From the NCBI GenBank assembly GCA_012845835.1, contig JABAKD010000018.1, positions 4,796,116 to 4,860,115 on the forward strand: a DNA stretch of 64,000 nucleotides. The letters run 5' to 3'. The notes below the pieces were generated by a model. That model ran no database searches, was not told where the DNA came from, and saw nothing but the letters and a program-made list of their open reading frames with translations. Shown here piece by piece: positions 1-12,500 of this stretch; within the stretch, counting starts at the first letter, position 1; the number at the start of each line of letters is the position of its first letter. The position numbers and the translations under genes are program-made. Origin of the DNA: Undaria pinnatifida (Eukaryota; Sar; Phaeophyceae; Laminariales; Alariaceae).

Positions 1-260
1 TTTACCTATACGTACTATCCAGATGCATGGATACAGGCCTTCCTTGAGGTTTTTAAAATATCGGGGGAGGGGGGGAATAATTGAAGCTCGAGATCCGAGG
101 TTCGATCTTCCAGATATTCCGATTTTCTTTATCTTGATCATGGCTTATCTGTTATTCATCCCGTCTAGCAACTTCAACCCTACACGCGAATGCCGAGCTA
201 TTGTCACTATTAACATGTTTTTTTAATAACCACATTTTTGTTCTCCAGCTCAACCCGGCC

Positions 261-528
261 CGTGCTACGATAAAGGTGTACCGTTTTTTGGCTAAAATGG
301 TTTCCGGATATGGCGGGGCTCTTTAACCCAAAATCCTCGGAAGTATACCACATTTTTTATTGCATGGTTCTCGTTGTGTGTCTAGGCCACATGTTTTTTT
401 TTCTTGTATCCGGCGGTATGAGTTTACTTTTCTCATAATACTCAGTTTTTTTGGGAGCGGTCTTAAGCTCCCAAATTTGACAAAACCTCAGAAAAAAAAG
501 TGGTGCCCCCTCTATCGTGGCACGCGTC
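261..528 (+). mobile_element. MITE-A copy, full length (family reference)
   Basis: The family has terminal inverted repeats near the consensus GACGCGTGCTACGATAGAGG. Conserved internal blocks in order are TTTCTGAATGACGGGGCTCC, TTAACCCAAAATCGTCGGAA, TTCTCGTTGTGTACCTAGG with CCATGGGAT, and GGGAGAGGTCTTAAGCTCCC, followed by an A-rich run and the right TIR (CTATCGTAGCACGCGTC). Copies are 230-305 bp and encode nothing, which fits a non-autonomous DNA transposon. This copy is 268 bp. Its left TIR lacks the outer GACG, and its right TIR has one substitution. Confidence 0.85.
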
Positions 529-786
529 ACCCCGTAACAGCTTTCACCCTCAGCGACCTCCTGGACAACAACACCCGTGGTCACGACAAGCGCCCTCCCT
601 TCTCCCCCCCCCGACACACGCCTTCATATTCATCGCGCAGAGAGCTCACTCAGCATACACATATATATGCATATATATGCGGAACAGGATTGCCGACCTT
701 AGGTTGTGGAACGAAACCGAAAAGCGCCAAATTTTGCTCCCCAGATGATCCCAAGGTGCCAAACGTTACGGTCGCGTCCACCCCTC

Positions 787-1091
787 GACGCGTGCTACGA
801 TAGACGCAGCACTACTCTACCTTTGGGATATATATATTTTTTCTGAATGACGGGTAGCTCTCGCTAACGCTAACCCCAGCTCGTCGGAATTGCAGCACTT
901 TCTTGTTCTTCAGTCTGTTTCATTTTTGTTTTCTTGGTATTCCCAGATCGCCACGGGTTTATTCACTGACTGGGCACTTTTTTTTCAGTTTACTCAGGAT
1001 CAGTTTCGTTGCGAGTGACATTCAGAGCTCCTCAAGAATAAGCAACCCTCAGAGGAGAAGGAAAAAATGGTGCGCTTCTATCGTGGCATGG
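787..1091 (+). mobile_element. MITE-A copy
   Basis: 305 bp. The left TIR is good, the right TIR decayed to CTATCGTGGCATGGAC. The GAATGACGGG and CGTCGGAATT blocks are present; the CCATGGG block is lost. Confidence 0.7.
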
Positions 1092-1465
1092 ACGGTTTAC
1101 TACCACCTATCTATAGAGGTGGCACGTTTTCTTTTTCCGGAAATATTTGCTGAATGACGGCGCTCCTTACACCCCACAACCGTCGTAATATCAACGCAAA
1201 AGTTGCAACGCTAGGCTTTACATACATAGATAGGCCGTATGAGTTTCCTCGTCAAGTCGCACTTTGTTTAAACTCTCAAAAATCCATTTTTTTTTTTTTG
1301 GATCAATCGAGTGTTCTATTCAAGTTGATCAGCAGGCCAGAAGTGCCTCCCGACCAAAAACAAAATTTGGTGCACCTGCTCGCTATCTTGACGTGTGCGT
1401 CCCGTGCATCCCTCCTCGCATTCCGACGCGATGTACTAAACAACAGGGCGCTTAATTTCGTTTAG
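1092..1465. other. No feature recognised
   Basis: Between two MITE-A copies. Contains a T10 run near 1291 and no coding or repeat signal that I can name. Confidence 0.4.
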
Positions 1466-1770
1466 GACGCGAGCTTCGACAGGGGCGAACCGCTTTTTTT
1501 CCCCAAGGTTCCTCAATTTGGAAGCTTAAAGACTTCTTTCTCTCTCCCAAAAAACTGATTCTGAGAAAAAAATAGTGCTGACTCTTACACCGGATGAAAC
1601 ATCCCAAGGCCTAGGTACACAAGGAGAACCATCATGCAAAAATAAACGAAATGGCGTTTTTTCCGACGTTATTTTTGGGTTAAGGATCCCTCCCCCCCCT
1701 CCCCCCCCCACTCAGAAAACATTTCAGACGCGAAAAGTGATACATACCTCTATCGTACGTAGCATGCGTC
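1466..1770 (-). mobile_element. MITE-A copy
   Basis: 305 bp, reverse. The right TIR carries a 4-bp insertion (TATCGTACGTAGCATGCGTC). The inner TTGGGTTAAGG block is followed by a C-rich expansion at 1687-1709. Confidence 0.8.
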
Positions 1771-2009
1771 TTAGCACTTTTAGGTTGAGACGGTTTCTGT
1801 CTGAGCGTGGATGATCAAAATCATCAAGGGTACGGGTGGGGGGGGGCACTTTTGGGGCCTCGTGTTTCAGTGGGTCGAGCGCTCACTGGCTGGCGCGAGT
1901 GACCCACCTGTTCCGTTTTTGCGGTCTCTTTATCTTTCGTGTGTTCTGTTTAATGCGATGTGACGCCGCCGCCGGGAACGGTGAGCTACGCTACGCCAAG
2001 AATTTAGGG

Positions 2010-5000
2010 CAATGTTTCCAGTCTATCGTTTCGAACGATGGAGTTGCAATATCGTTTGGACGACGTTTCCGATATATCGTTTAGGGCGATGTCTCCCGAT
2101 ATCGTTTAGGGCCATATTTCCAATAATGTCGTTAAAGACGGTGCATTCAGTGCCCTTTAGGATAATGTTTCCACTATCATTTAGAGCAATGCTTCCAAAG
2201 TCGTTAAGAACACTGCCTCCAATATCGTGTAGGATTGCACTTCCCACATATATACTTGGACGATGCTTCCAACACCGTTTAAGGACAATCTTTGCAATAT
2301 TATCGTTTGTGGGACAATGTTTCCAGCCACTTTTTTGTTTTTTCCACCCCGAGATATATATATATATATATATTGTTTTAGGACGATGTTTCAAAAAGAG
2401 CCATCCCTCTATAGGGCGTGAGTTAGCAACACTCCATGAAAAAGCAACGAGCAGTGGGACTGAACCCTATTCGCGATATAAATTAAAGGCAATAACCGGG
2501 GGGGGGGGGAAAGAATGGACGACACACCTGTGACTACGGCTTGTCCAGAAGCTGGAAAGTAGAAGTGTGAAAATAAAAATAAAAAACAAAAAGTGCGGTT
2601 CGGGTTGCAGTTTTTTGGTTCATGTTTTTTTTTTCTGACCTCCTCAAGTGTGTGTGGCATCCTCGGATAGTACGATAATGATACCCGTATAGCATATGGA
2701 TATGAACACGAGCGTATATTATATTAGGTTCAGGTCCAGCGCATACAACGCTGGTCGGGTTTTTGCACGAGCGAATGCCTTCGAAGGTATCGTCTCTGGT
2801 GAGGTATTTAGTGAGTTCCTTGTGAGAGGAGCCCAGGTTCTTCTTGTGCACCCCACGCGGGCGGGATGGCTCAAATACGGTTTAGGACGGCGTATTTTCC
2901 AGTATCGATTAGGACTGTGCTTGCAACATTGGTTAAGACGATTTTTTTTGTTTTGGACCCAAAAGGTCTTCACCATCGTTTAGGACAATGTTTCCCATAT
3001 CGTTCAGGACAACGTTTCCAATATCGTTTAGGACCATGTTTTCAACATCGTTTAGGACAACCAAGGTCGGGTACTATGATGCTTCCGATACCTTTCAGGA
3101 CGGTGCTTCCAATAATATCGCGTGACACGATGATTCCAATATCGTGTAGGACAATGTTTCAAATATCGTTCAGGACGATGTTTCCGATATCGTTCAGGAT
3201 ATCGTTTAGGGCAAAGCTTCTAATATCGTATATAGGACGATGTTTCCGATATCGTTTGAGACTGTGTTTCCAATATCGTTTAAGGGCCCATGCTTCAGTA
3301 CGGTCTAGGACTATGCTTCCAATGTCGTTGAAGACAACGTTCGCACTATGGTTAAGGACGACGTTTCTGATAATTGTTTTTGGGATGATTCCTAAACGAT
3401 ATTAGAAACAACGTCCTAAACGTCAACACAAACATCTTCGCAAGCGATATGGGGACATCGCTCTAAATTGTATTGGAAGGCGTCGTCCTCAATGACATTG
3501 GAAACATCGCGTCCTCAACAATATCGTAAACGTCGTCCTCAAGGGCATTGAAAACATGGTCCTTAAATATATTGGAAACGTCGTCCTGAGCGATATATTT
3601 GAAACATCGTCCTGGACGATGTTGGAAACAACGTCGAAAACAATATTGGAACCATCGTCCGGAACGATATTGGAAACACTCTATCCTACACACTGTACTG
3701 GAAGCACCGTAAAAAAACAAGATAGGAAACATCGTCCGGTATTGGAAATGCTGTGCTAAACGATATAGGCAACACCGACCTAAACAATATTGGAACCATT
3801 GTCCAAACGCCGTTGGGAGAAACACTCTCCTAAACTGTATTGGAAGCATTGTTTTGAAACGATATTGGAAACACCGTCGGGCATCGGAAATATCGTGCTA
3901 AACAGTATCGGCGACCTCGTCCTAAACGACATTGCATTGAAAGCGCTGTCCTCAACGACATTGGGAGCATTGTCCTAAAATACGTTGGAAACGTCGTCCC
4001 GAACGATATCGGAAACCTCACCCTACACCGGAAGTAGTGTCTTAACCAGCGCCCTCAGCGATACGAAACACCGTCCTAAACGATATGAAAGCATTGTCCT
4101 GAAAAAAGATATTTTTCGTCCTAAAGGACATCTTGCAAACGTCGTCCTAAATGATATCGCAAATATCTTCCTAAACGATACATCAAACATCGTCCAAAAA
4201 ATGAAGCTGGAAACCTTGTCCAGTAAACGATATTAGAAACATTATCCTAAGCGATACCGGAAACATCGCGCCCTTGACGATGTTGGAAACAGCGTCCTAA
4301 ATGATAGATCAAACATCGTCCTAAACCATGTTGGAAACGTCGTCCTAAACGATATAGGAAACATTGACCTCAACGATATTGGCAGCATCATCTTCACAAT
4401 ATTGGCAGCATCGTCCTAAGCGATATTGAAATATCGTCTAAATGACATTGGCAACATCGCCCTAAACGATATTGACATATCGTCCAAATGGTTTTGTAAA
4501 TATCGTCCTAAAACGATATAATAATAAACATCGTCCTGGACGATATTATTATTGTAAACTTCATCTTTAACAACATTCTAAACATCGTCCTAAACCATAT
4601 TGGAAACGTCGTCTTAAATGATACATGAGGCATCGTCCAGAACGGCATTGGAAACACAATCGTAAACAATATTGCCAACATCGCCCAACACGATGCTGGA
4701 ATCATGGTCCTACACGATTTGGAAACATCTTTGAAAACGAGGTCGGAAGCACCGTCCTGAACGATTTTGGAAACCTTGTCCTGGTTGATACAGGAAACAT
4801 CGCCCTAACGATTTGGAAAGTTCCTCTAAAGCGCATTGGACACATCGTCGTACACGAAATTGAAAACCTTGTCCCGAACTGTAGGAAACATCGCCTTAAG
4901 CAATGTTGGAACCACACGATATCAGAAACATGGCCCTAAACGATATGGAAACATCGGCGCAATCGACTATGGTTGGCCTAAACGATATTGGAAACATGGT

Positions 5001-5235
5001 GCCAACCGACTGTTGAAACATCATCCCAAACGATATCGTAAACATCGGGCAAAGTTACCAGGTCCTTTTGGACGATCTTTCCAATAGCGTTTAGGACAAT
5101 ATTTCCCATATCGTATATCAATACTAGTAAGATTATGATTCCACCATCGTCTAGGACGATGCTTCCACAACGACATCGTTTAGGACGGTCTTTCCAACGA
5201 CATCGTTTATGACGTTGTTTCCAACATATCGCTTA
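2010..5235. repeat. Degenerate 24-bp minisatellite with two orientation flips
   Basis: The recurring core is TATCGTTTAGGACGATG plus a short TTTCCAA link, with a 24-bp period. Forward orientation occupies about 2010-2390 and 2875-3385. The reverse orientation (TCGTCCTAAACGATAT core) occupies about 3393-5055, and forward resumes at 5065-5235. 2400-2870 is an interruption containing repeat F and a poly-T/A-rich stretch. Units vary by roughly 15-30%. Because 24 is divisible by three, several frames stay open with 8-residue periodic translations; these look like by-products, with no conserved start or codon bias. Confidence 0.9.
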
Positions 5236-6320
5236 CATTTTGCCCGTGCGCCGGGCTTCTCTTCTTGCCCATTCACGTCGAAGGTTTGGCAACTCTGGAC
5301 CCTTGTTGGATCCATGTAGGATACGGACTAAAACCTCGACGAGTGGGTGCGATGGTGCCATCTAATCACGCGTCTACAGCCGTCCCCTAAGGCTGCAGAA
5401 AATTCTAAGATTTTTCCAGAGCTTCAAACATGATGAGGGGCTCACCAATATAAAAAAATTCACCCCCGAAACTTAACGTCGAAGACACTCAGTCTCGCAG
5501 CCCGACAGACGTTTCTATGCGCTAGCCAACAAAAAACATGTATTCTCCCAAAATGATCATAAAACTTACTTACGGATAGTTCCCTTTTTTGGCTCAACAA
5601 GCGCCAGGAGTACCCTTTTTTGGCTCAACAAGCGCGACCTCTATGGCACTATGTAGAGGGATGACTCGATACGGAGCGTGCGGCAGTGAGGGTACCGCCA
5701 TCCTGCGCGCGCTTGTGTTACAGCTCCTCTGACTGCAGGTCGCGGGCACATACACACGTCTCCACTCACCCCAGGATCCGGGGCCAACGTCTCACGAGGA
5801 AGTGCCGTATAGGGTGTGCCGTTGAGATGCTGTGATCATGTTTCGGCCGATATGTATACCTCCCTACTCCAAAATGGAGTCATTCCAAATGGTGGGGTTC
5901 GCACTTTATGGACCAAACGTTTCTGACCGCGGTTGAGCTTCTCAGGGTGTGGAGTTATCGGTTAGAGCATGGCAATTTTACGAGCACATTTTTGTTTTCA
6001 ACTAGCCCATAGAAATGTTGGTCGGTCGGAAAGCGCGAACGAATGCCTTCGAAGGCTAATGTTTCTTGAGTTGGACATATATTGAGCTCCTTAAATGCCA
6101 GGAGCTCAGAAACGTCTTAAGAAAATCTGATGCGGCCCTCGCGCGGTATGACTCAAAAAAATCGGTTTATTTTTACACGTCCAGCGACACGATATGAGAC
6201 AGGTAGGTGGCACGATGGAGGTATACGAAGTAGCACCTTTTCCTGGCTGTTTTTGTTTCTAAACACCCGGGCGTCCTTGACTCAGATCGGTCCTTATACC
6301 ATCATTGGCGTTTGAACCAT
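5236..6320. other. No gene seen; one repeat F copy near 5985-6150
   Basis: Mixed sequence. 5985-6150 matches dispersed repeat F (GCGAACGAATGCCTTCGAAGG, then GAGCTC and CCAGGAGCTCAGAAA), also found at about 2700-2870, 34955-35100 and 35820-35970. A 13-bp phrase (CCCTTTTTTGGCT) occurs twice at 5582-5620. Confidence 0.4.
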
Positions 6321-6615
6321 GACGCGTGCTACGATAGATGTGGTAGCAGTTTTCGTCTGAAATGGCTTCTGAATGGTAGGGCTCCTTAAAGTAACCGAAA
6401 AAATTGTCCAAAAAACATTTTTTTTTTTGTTTTTTGTTGCATATTCTTTGTTTGTATAGACTAGATACCTAGGCCAATGGATTTTTCATCCGAGGTAGGA
6501 GTTCTTTCCCCCCGCTTCCTCTCAATTCAGTTTTCGGGAGAGGTTTTAAGATCACAAATTGAGGAGAGTAAAGTAGTTTTAGAAAAAAAGTGGTGCACCT
6601 CTACCGTAGCACGCG
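6321..6615 (+). mobile_element. MITE-A copy, fused head-on to the next copy
   Basis: 295 bp with good TIRs. The right TIR overlaps the left TIR of the next, reverse-oriented copy, producing a palindromic junction at 6596-6630. Confidence 0.85.
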
Positions 6616-6911
6616 CACATGCTGCGGTAGAGGTGTACTTTTTTTTTCTTTTTCCGGAGAGATCCTCACTTAAATGGAGATATTTCTCCCCCCCCAAAAC
6701 CGTTTCGGGTAAAAAAGAACCTAATCGTAACTACAGGATGAGAAAGCCCATGGCGTGTAGGTTGTATGCAACGAAATTGTTGCGAAACGAAGATGAAAGA
6801 AAAAAAAATCGAAGGTCATTCGGACGATTTTCGGTCAAGGCGGCCCACCATTAAAAAAAAAACGATTCAGCCAACAAATTATACCTCTATCGCAGCACGC
6901 GTCCTTTTACT
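6610..6911 (-). mobile_element. MITE-A copy
   Basis: Reverse copy beginning GCACATGCTGCGGTAGAGG and ending CTATCGCAGCACGCGTC. The internal CCCATGGCGTG block is retained. Confidence 0.8.
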
Positions 6912-7120
6912 GTTAGTAGAGAAAAGTAAAATGTCACACGTGTACCCTAGCGAAAAGCCCCATGGACTAGGCATACGACGAAAAAATATGTTGTACCTGG
7001 GTATACCAAGAATGAAAATTATAATTCCGACGGTTTTGGGTTGAGGACGCACCGTCGTTCAGATAACGTTTTTAGCCAAAAAGTGGTATACCTTAATACG
7101 CGTCTATATCGTAGCACGCG
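6900..7120 (-). mobile_element. MITE-A fragment
   Basis: Third element of the cluster. It lacks its left third and has CCCCATGGACTAGG, GACGGTTTTGGGTTGAGG and a right TIR with a small duplication (ACGCGTCTATATCGTAGC). Confidence 0.7.
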
Positions 7121-7184
7121 GCGTTCGGAGAATACCTGGTATGACGATTTTTTACGACCTACTCGTAGGACATGGGATTATTTA

Positions 7185-7300
7185 TCGGGTAGCACTTCCG
7201 TTTTTATCACGAAATCGGTTTTTGGGTGGGGTGTGGAGCTCCTCATGTGAGGGGTAGTATTAAGAAAAGGAAGAGTCCGCCCTCTATCGTCGCAGGTGTC
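7185..7300 (+). mobile_element. MITE-A 3' fragment
   Basis: Only the right half: CGGTTTTTGGGTGGGG, GAGCTCCTCATGTGAGG and CTCTATCGTCGCAGGTGTC. Confidence 0.6.
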
Positions 7301-8140
7301 GTGAGCGACATCTTGGCAAAACATAACTACGTGCACGTGACAAACGAGTTGTTTCTCCATCACAATCTCTGCTTAGAGATGGCCATAACATAGATGTGCG
7401 CATTATAACCTGACGTCAGACACCACCAGAGGGGTCTCGCGGACCTACCCTGCTCTGCAAGGTTTAAAATAGAACAAAAAACTGACGTCGAACCAAGGCT
7501 ATTCGATAGGGGAGTCCCTTTTTTCGGTGGGCCGGGTTAACTCGCGCGGGTAACCCCCGCTGTTCCTTTGCGGTCTTAGTATTAGAGGGCGTTAGTCCGT
7601 TTGACCACTCTGGTAAAAGGTTGACCCATTGCCTACCCAAACCAAGCTTTTTAACCCCCTGGAACGTCGGGATAGATAGCAGGTCGGTTTGGGCGGGCGT
7701 GTCAATATCCACGCGGTTCCATTTCCTTGGGATACCGGGGAGAATGTTTTCCAGGTTCGACATCGGGGGCGTCCCGAATATTTATCAGTGGTGGATGGTG
7801 AGATTCGAACACATGACCCAAAAACCCATGGTCTGTTGGCGACGCCAATTGACAGGGAATTAGATGGCCTTAATTCGTTCTACCCCTTCTTCTAGGAAAA
7901 GTTAACCAATTGCCTGCCCAACTAAGCCTTGTAACATTAAAATTTGCTTTCCTGCGATGTGACACCGCGATGGAATAGTTAGCTACCCTGCACCAAAATA
8001 TAACTGCCTGGAAGCCTTTTTCGCAGTGAAGTACAGAGTCGCTAGGGCGAGTGGCCGAAGCCCGGTACAGTGAAAACTAGGGGACCCCCCCCCCATCGTA
8101 GCCTTGATCTGCCAGGTACATAAACAAGCAGCATGCGTCA
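7301..8140. repeat. Repeat D-like mosaic, no gene
   Basis: Contains the repeat D phrases CTCGCGCGGGTAACCCC with CTGTTCCTTTGCGG (7540-7580) and a reverse D end (AGTGAAGTACAGAGTCGC, 8027-8044). A 35-bp phrase (CCATTGCCTACCCAAACCAAG-like) occurs at 7618 and again, diverged, at 7901. Confidence 0.4.
7797..7870 (-). tRNA. tRNA-like sequence, probably a decayed or SINE-type relic
   Basis: On the minus strand there is a box-A-like TGTCAATTGGCGT and, 45 bp on, a box-B-like TGTTCGAATCTCACC. The acceptor strands do not pair and the anticodon arm is irregular, so this is not a working tRNA gene by inspection. Confidence 0.25.
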
Positions 8141-10960
8141 CCATTGACAGTACTTCCTTTCTATCTGGTTAAGTCGAAGGGTGTGCTATCTACGCTGTAC
8201 CTTGCATCCGCTGAACCGGAGAACATACACAGCCATCCTCCGAAACACAATCAATCGCGCTCGTGCCCGTGCAATGCATCCCGAATATTTGGAGACCCTC
8301 ACCTGGCATTGGCCGGCAGAAACAAGATCGACGAATCCTGTTGATATTGCTGACCAAGAAAACAGCGCAAAAAATAAACACACACATATATATGGCATGC
8401 ACGCATGTGCGGCCATCGTCGGCGGAAGAGCCGAAGCGTCGTGAAGATTTGATGAGAAGAGGCGAAGAGAGGCTGGAGTGAGGTTTGGCCATCATGTACG
8501 TCTCTTGGCACGTTTTTGCTGTAGTAGATGGACAGGACCAAGGGGCCGAGGCGGGTGTCAGGCATTCTCGCGGAAAAATACTCGGTGGACTCTAAAGACC
8601 ACATATACATGGTAGGTTGGCCTACATTGTTAATCCAGATCGCTCGTGGAATCGGCTTGTGGCGGGAGGGAAGCCCTTTATGACAACGAAACACATGGAC
8701 CCGACACCTGGCACCTGATGTAGTAGTCTCACATACTTCATGCTGCCCAACGGCGAGAATACCACGACGAGCAGTATGATGGTAATGCCAACGGAAATAC
8801 AGCGTGGGCTGGAGGTATATCAAAGGGGCGTGTTGGGTGGATGTGGGTGTGGCGCGGGAGACGAGAGGGATGGGCTATACCGTAAGACATCGTGTTGATG
8901 GTACTCTACATCGTATAGTAGATATACGATACACAGCAGATTCACATCGGATTCACTAATTATTGCTCTCCACTTGTTCTTTCGCTCATATAGACTATAG
9001 ACTACATTTTTTGTTAACTTTGGATCGTGATTTCCACATAGTTACACCGTTGCTTAGTACCTTCGGCCGAATAATTTAGGTTCACCCCTGGGGTGTGTGT
9101 AAGCCATGCACTCTCACCCACATACTGACCCTGATCCCACCGCGTATGGTTTTCGGGCTAGGTTAGAGGGCTTAGACCTCTGGTCGGGTCGGGACCACCT
9201 ACGTAGTATACAGTGTATATCGGCACACTACTATTAATAGTACTTAGTGCATTAAATAGGGGTGCATGCATGCATGGCTTGTATACATCGCTACAGGAGG
9301 GGTGCATGCTTGTTTTTGGTATTCGGCGTAGTATGAGAGATAGATAGGTGCGGAATCGTTCAACCAAGGATATACTGTTTATCTACCGTGGGAGCATAAC
9401 ATGACAAACACAGCAAGCAGTTGCATATATCCATGGACAAAGTGTTTATTGTATTTTTAATACTACTGTCGATGTGGTATAATTTTACCACTCAAAAACT
9501 ATTTGCCCAGACCGAACAGGCATTATTAGCGGCAGCGGGGACACATTAGACTATAGCACCAAAATTGAGACTATCTGGTATTAGACTAGACTATAGTATT
9601 TCTTGCAAACCATACATACATGACATGGAGATTCTACGCGCCTCGTACAGGTTGGCTTGTCGGAGAGAGAGCGGAGACCTCTGACGCCATTTCAGAACTT
9701 TTAGCTATACACGCATCTCAACTATTGGCTGCGCTGCCGTCCCTCTCGGCCGGAATTCAAAAGCGCGCATACACATACATGCACACCACCCCCCCCTACA
9801 ATCACATATACATACATCGATCCTGCACACCGCCACTCGTCGCGTTCAACCAGAGGGAGAGATCAAGGAAGCCCACAACACGCAGCACGTGAGTTCAACG
9901 ACGTGAAGGAAGCATGCAGAGTGCTCCCGTGGCGTGCTACGATTTTGTCGTTACGTGCGTATTGTACGTGGTGCGGTAGAGGTGTGTGTGTGCACCATTA
10001 TTTTTTTGAGGCTCCTAACCGGTTAAGGAGGTCTTCATAGAGCTATCCCACGGTAGGGGTACTAGATACAGCAGAGCGTTCCTCTCCGAGCTGCCAACAT
10101 GGTGAGGAGCTAAATATCTCACACGAAGGAAAAATAACGTGGAAGGCGTTCGTTCGCGCAACCCGACCAAGCTTCTATCTCTTAGTAGTCCTAAAACAAA
10201 TTGAACTCGTCAAATTACTTGATTACAGTATACAAGATCCGGTAGTTCTGCACTCGAGGAGGAGCTAAACCGGACAGGTACATTATTGGTGAATCCACCA
10301 ACTGCAACCCCTACCGTGGGATGACTCTTTACGCCACCCAAAAACTGGTTTTGAAGTGAACCTGAAGGTTTTACCTGACGGAGGAACCGAGGTGGCCTAT
10401 GGTTAGCCAGAGGACCTATAAAAATCACAACAATACTAGTCTACAAGTAAGTACTGGTATATATATTTGCCAAAGAAATAGGATGATGATGTCACAACCC
10501 GACGATTTTTGGGCCAAGCAACAAGGAGCCCCTTCATGCACTAAAAAGTAGTTCGACCACAGGCAAAACGTTCTTCTACCTCTTGCGTACCTCTTTTCTG
10601 TGGCAGGACGCGTTGTTGGTAGAGAGGTAGTGCACATGTCGGCCGAAACGGTTTTTTTTTGCCGCCGACGGTCCTCCTCACAAACCGAGGAAAAATATCA
10701 AGCCAAGCAAAGTCTCGTTCGCTTTTTTCATTTTTTAACATCGTTAGGTGTCAATCTTGGGACACGTTGTGTTAACGTTCTGAGGAAGTCAAGCTCGAGT
10801 GTTCGGTATCGGGATCTTCTCGAACGAGGACCAGGCCCCAGAAAGTCAGTGCGGGCACCCCTAGTTGCACAGCACGTTTTGGTCACAAACTGTTTTTCAG
10901 AATGGCGACGCTCCTTTGTAGCCTATTATTAGCTCAAAATCGTCCGACCTCGTCCTTCTC
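8141..10960. other. No feature recognised apart from scraps of MITE-A
   Basis: The minus strand is open for 174 codons at 8299-8823 without any motif I recognise, so I do not call it. MITE-A scraps lie near 9930-10080 (GGTGCGGTAGAGG) and 10885-10960. 9540-9600 carries repeated AGACTATAG motifs. Confidence 0.35.
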
Positions 10961-11258
10961 ACGCGTGCCACGATAGAGGCGCGCACCACTTATTTTCTGA
11001 GGTATCCCTCAACTTGGGAGCTTAAGACCTTTTCAAAACAAAAAACACTGATGGTTTGGATAAACAAAAAAAGCTGCTATCGGATGAAAAAAACTCATGG
11101 CCTAATATAGGCTACTCGACGATATATCACGCAAAAAAATGACCTCGTACTATTTTTTTTTTCCCCGACGCTTTTGGGTTAATTAAGGAATCCTCCTGTC
11201 ATTATTCAGAGACCATTGCAGACGACAAATGCTACCTCTAGTACCGCAACACGCGTCT
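10961..11258 (-). mobile_element. MITE-A copy
   Basis: 298 bp, reverse. ACGCGTGCCACGATAGAGG to ACCGCAACACGCGTCT, with the CTCATGGCCTA and TTTTGGGTTAATTAAGG blocks. Confidence 0.8.
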
Positions 11259-11476
11259 TCTTGGTTGGCGAAATAGCTCTTCCTTCTTCTGCATACCTGG
11301 GCCACGGATTTCGTTTTTTTCGGAGTAGTGCGTAATATTTCAGTTTTGCTCAAAAACGTTTTTTTGTTTGGGTGAGATGATGTATGTGTCATCTATCTCT
11401 TCTTGTCCTGCACGCCCGCTGTTGTTGCTGCGACGCATGGGGTTGAGAGCCTCGTTCGGGCTTCAATTCAGAGGAA

Positions 11477-11625
11477 AAAATGCCGATGGTGATTGAATGA
11501 TGATTACACTCGTGGGATTACAGCATCATCAGCTGGCCACATGATATCAGATAGATGTCAAACCAGGAAAATGGTGATTGCACTGTGATTACAGCATCAT
11601 CAGCCACACGATGTCAAACCAGGGC
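11477..11625. repeat. Imperfect tandem duplication
   Basis: Two copies, 90 and 57 bp, sharing GGTGATTG, GATTACAGCATCATCAG, CCACA and GATGTCAAACCAGG. The first has an extra internal stretch. Confidence 0.7.
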
Positions 11626-11883
11626 TGCTCGGGAGTAAGCTGTGTGTCCTTACTGCAGCGTAACAAACTGTACAAAACGACTGCAGCAATGCAATCCAGT
11701 TCCTTGTACTAAAGCTGTACGCTCTTCGTCGACGCTCGACGCCTTTGACTAGATCTTGATTGAGCACTCGTCCGTAATTGGGTCGGAAGCATATGGAGGT
11801 CATATTTTCCGAGGTTGTTCATGCGAAAGCAGATTCGGGAAGCGCGAAAAAAAAGCGATGTCTCCAATAGAAGAGGTGTGCAG

Positions 11884-12140
11884 GGCGGCCCGCGGCCACG
11901 GCAGCTCGCCCCCCGTTCGCTTGTATGTAGAACTTCACAGACAGGCAGCTGGGGTTCAAGTTTGCGAGAACATTGGTAAGACAGAAAAATGCTACTCAAC
12001 GAGAAAGCAGGTACGCCAGGGCTACAGTATACCGGCTCTCTGATACGAAACCAACGTATGTTACGTGGGTCTTAAGGCTGGACTTCATGTTTCAGAATGG
12101 GTGCGCCCCACCTGCACGAACTTCAGTTTGACAACTGAAC
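11884..12140 (+). CDS. Candidate two-part exon pair, function unknown
   Basis: An open segment ending at 11975 (CATTG|GTAAGA) reads VRLYVELHRQAAGVQVCENI. Joined in phase to a second piece, 12096-12140 (acceptor ATGTTTCAG|AA, possible donor GAAC|GTAGAT), it continues E-W-V-R-P-T-C-T-N-F-S-L-T-T-E. The join is open and contains a sequon, but the phase leaving the second piece does not fit the candidate exon at 12501. Weak evidence: two moderate splice sites and GC content higher than its surroundings. Confidence 0.2.
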
Positions 12141-12500
12141 GTAGATGTCCTTGCTGACCCGAATTTTCTTAATCTGTCTTTGTTTTGCTTGTGGGGAAGA
12201 CTCTTTCTTGCCAGAGGACCGGTAGTGTGTGCTTTATCCCATATTGTTGGTTTGCATGGCAGCTAAAAACGCTGGGGTCTTTCCGGGCGGTTCTCGTCAG
12301 GAAGTAAGTGGCCTTTCAGTCAGCCGACACGGAGCACTTACTTATGGGTCACGGATTAGCGGATTCGGATGAAAAGAAAAGTGTCAGAGCAACTTAGCAC
12401 AAGCGCGCCGTCTGGTTCATCGTGTCGACTCTTTTTCGCGTGCTGTTGTTGTGGTTTTTGATGCTCACATTTTTTTTCTACACCACTTGGCAACTTTCAG

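Noticed and set aside
2012-4939. Several open frames of 80-180 codons with 8-residue periodicity on both strands
   Set aside because: They follow from a 24-bp minisatellite period. The units are degenerate, both strands are open equally, and there is no shared start or splice pattern.
2010-5235. CRISPR-like array
   Set aside because: Units are contiguous with no unique spacers and diverge strongly, and the context is eukaryotic.
8299-8823. 174-codon minus-strand ORF
   Set aside because: No recognisable motif, no splice or codon-bias support, and no relation to neighbours. Overlapping frames are open too.
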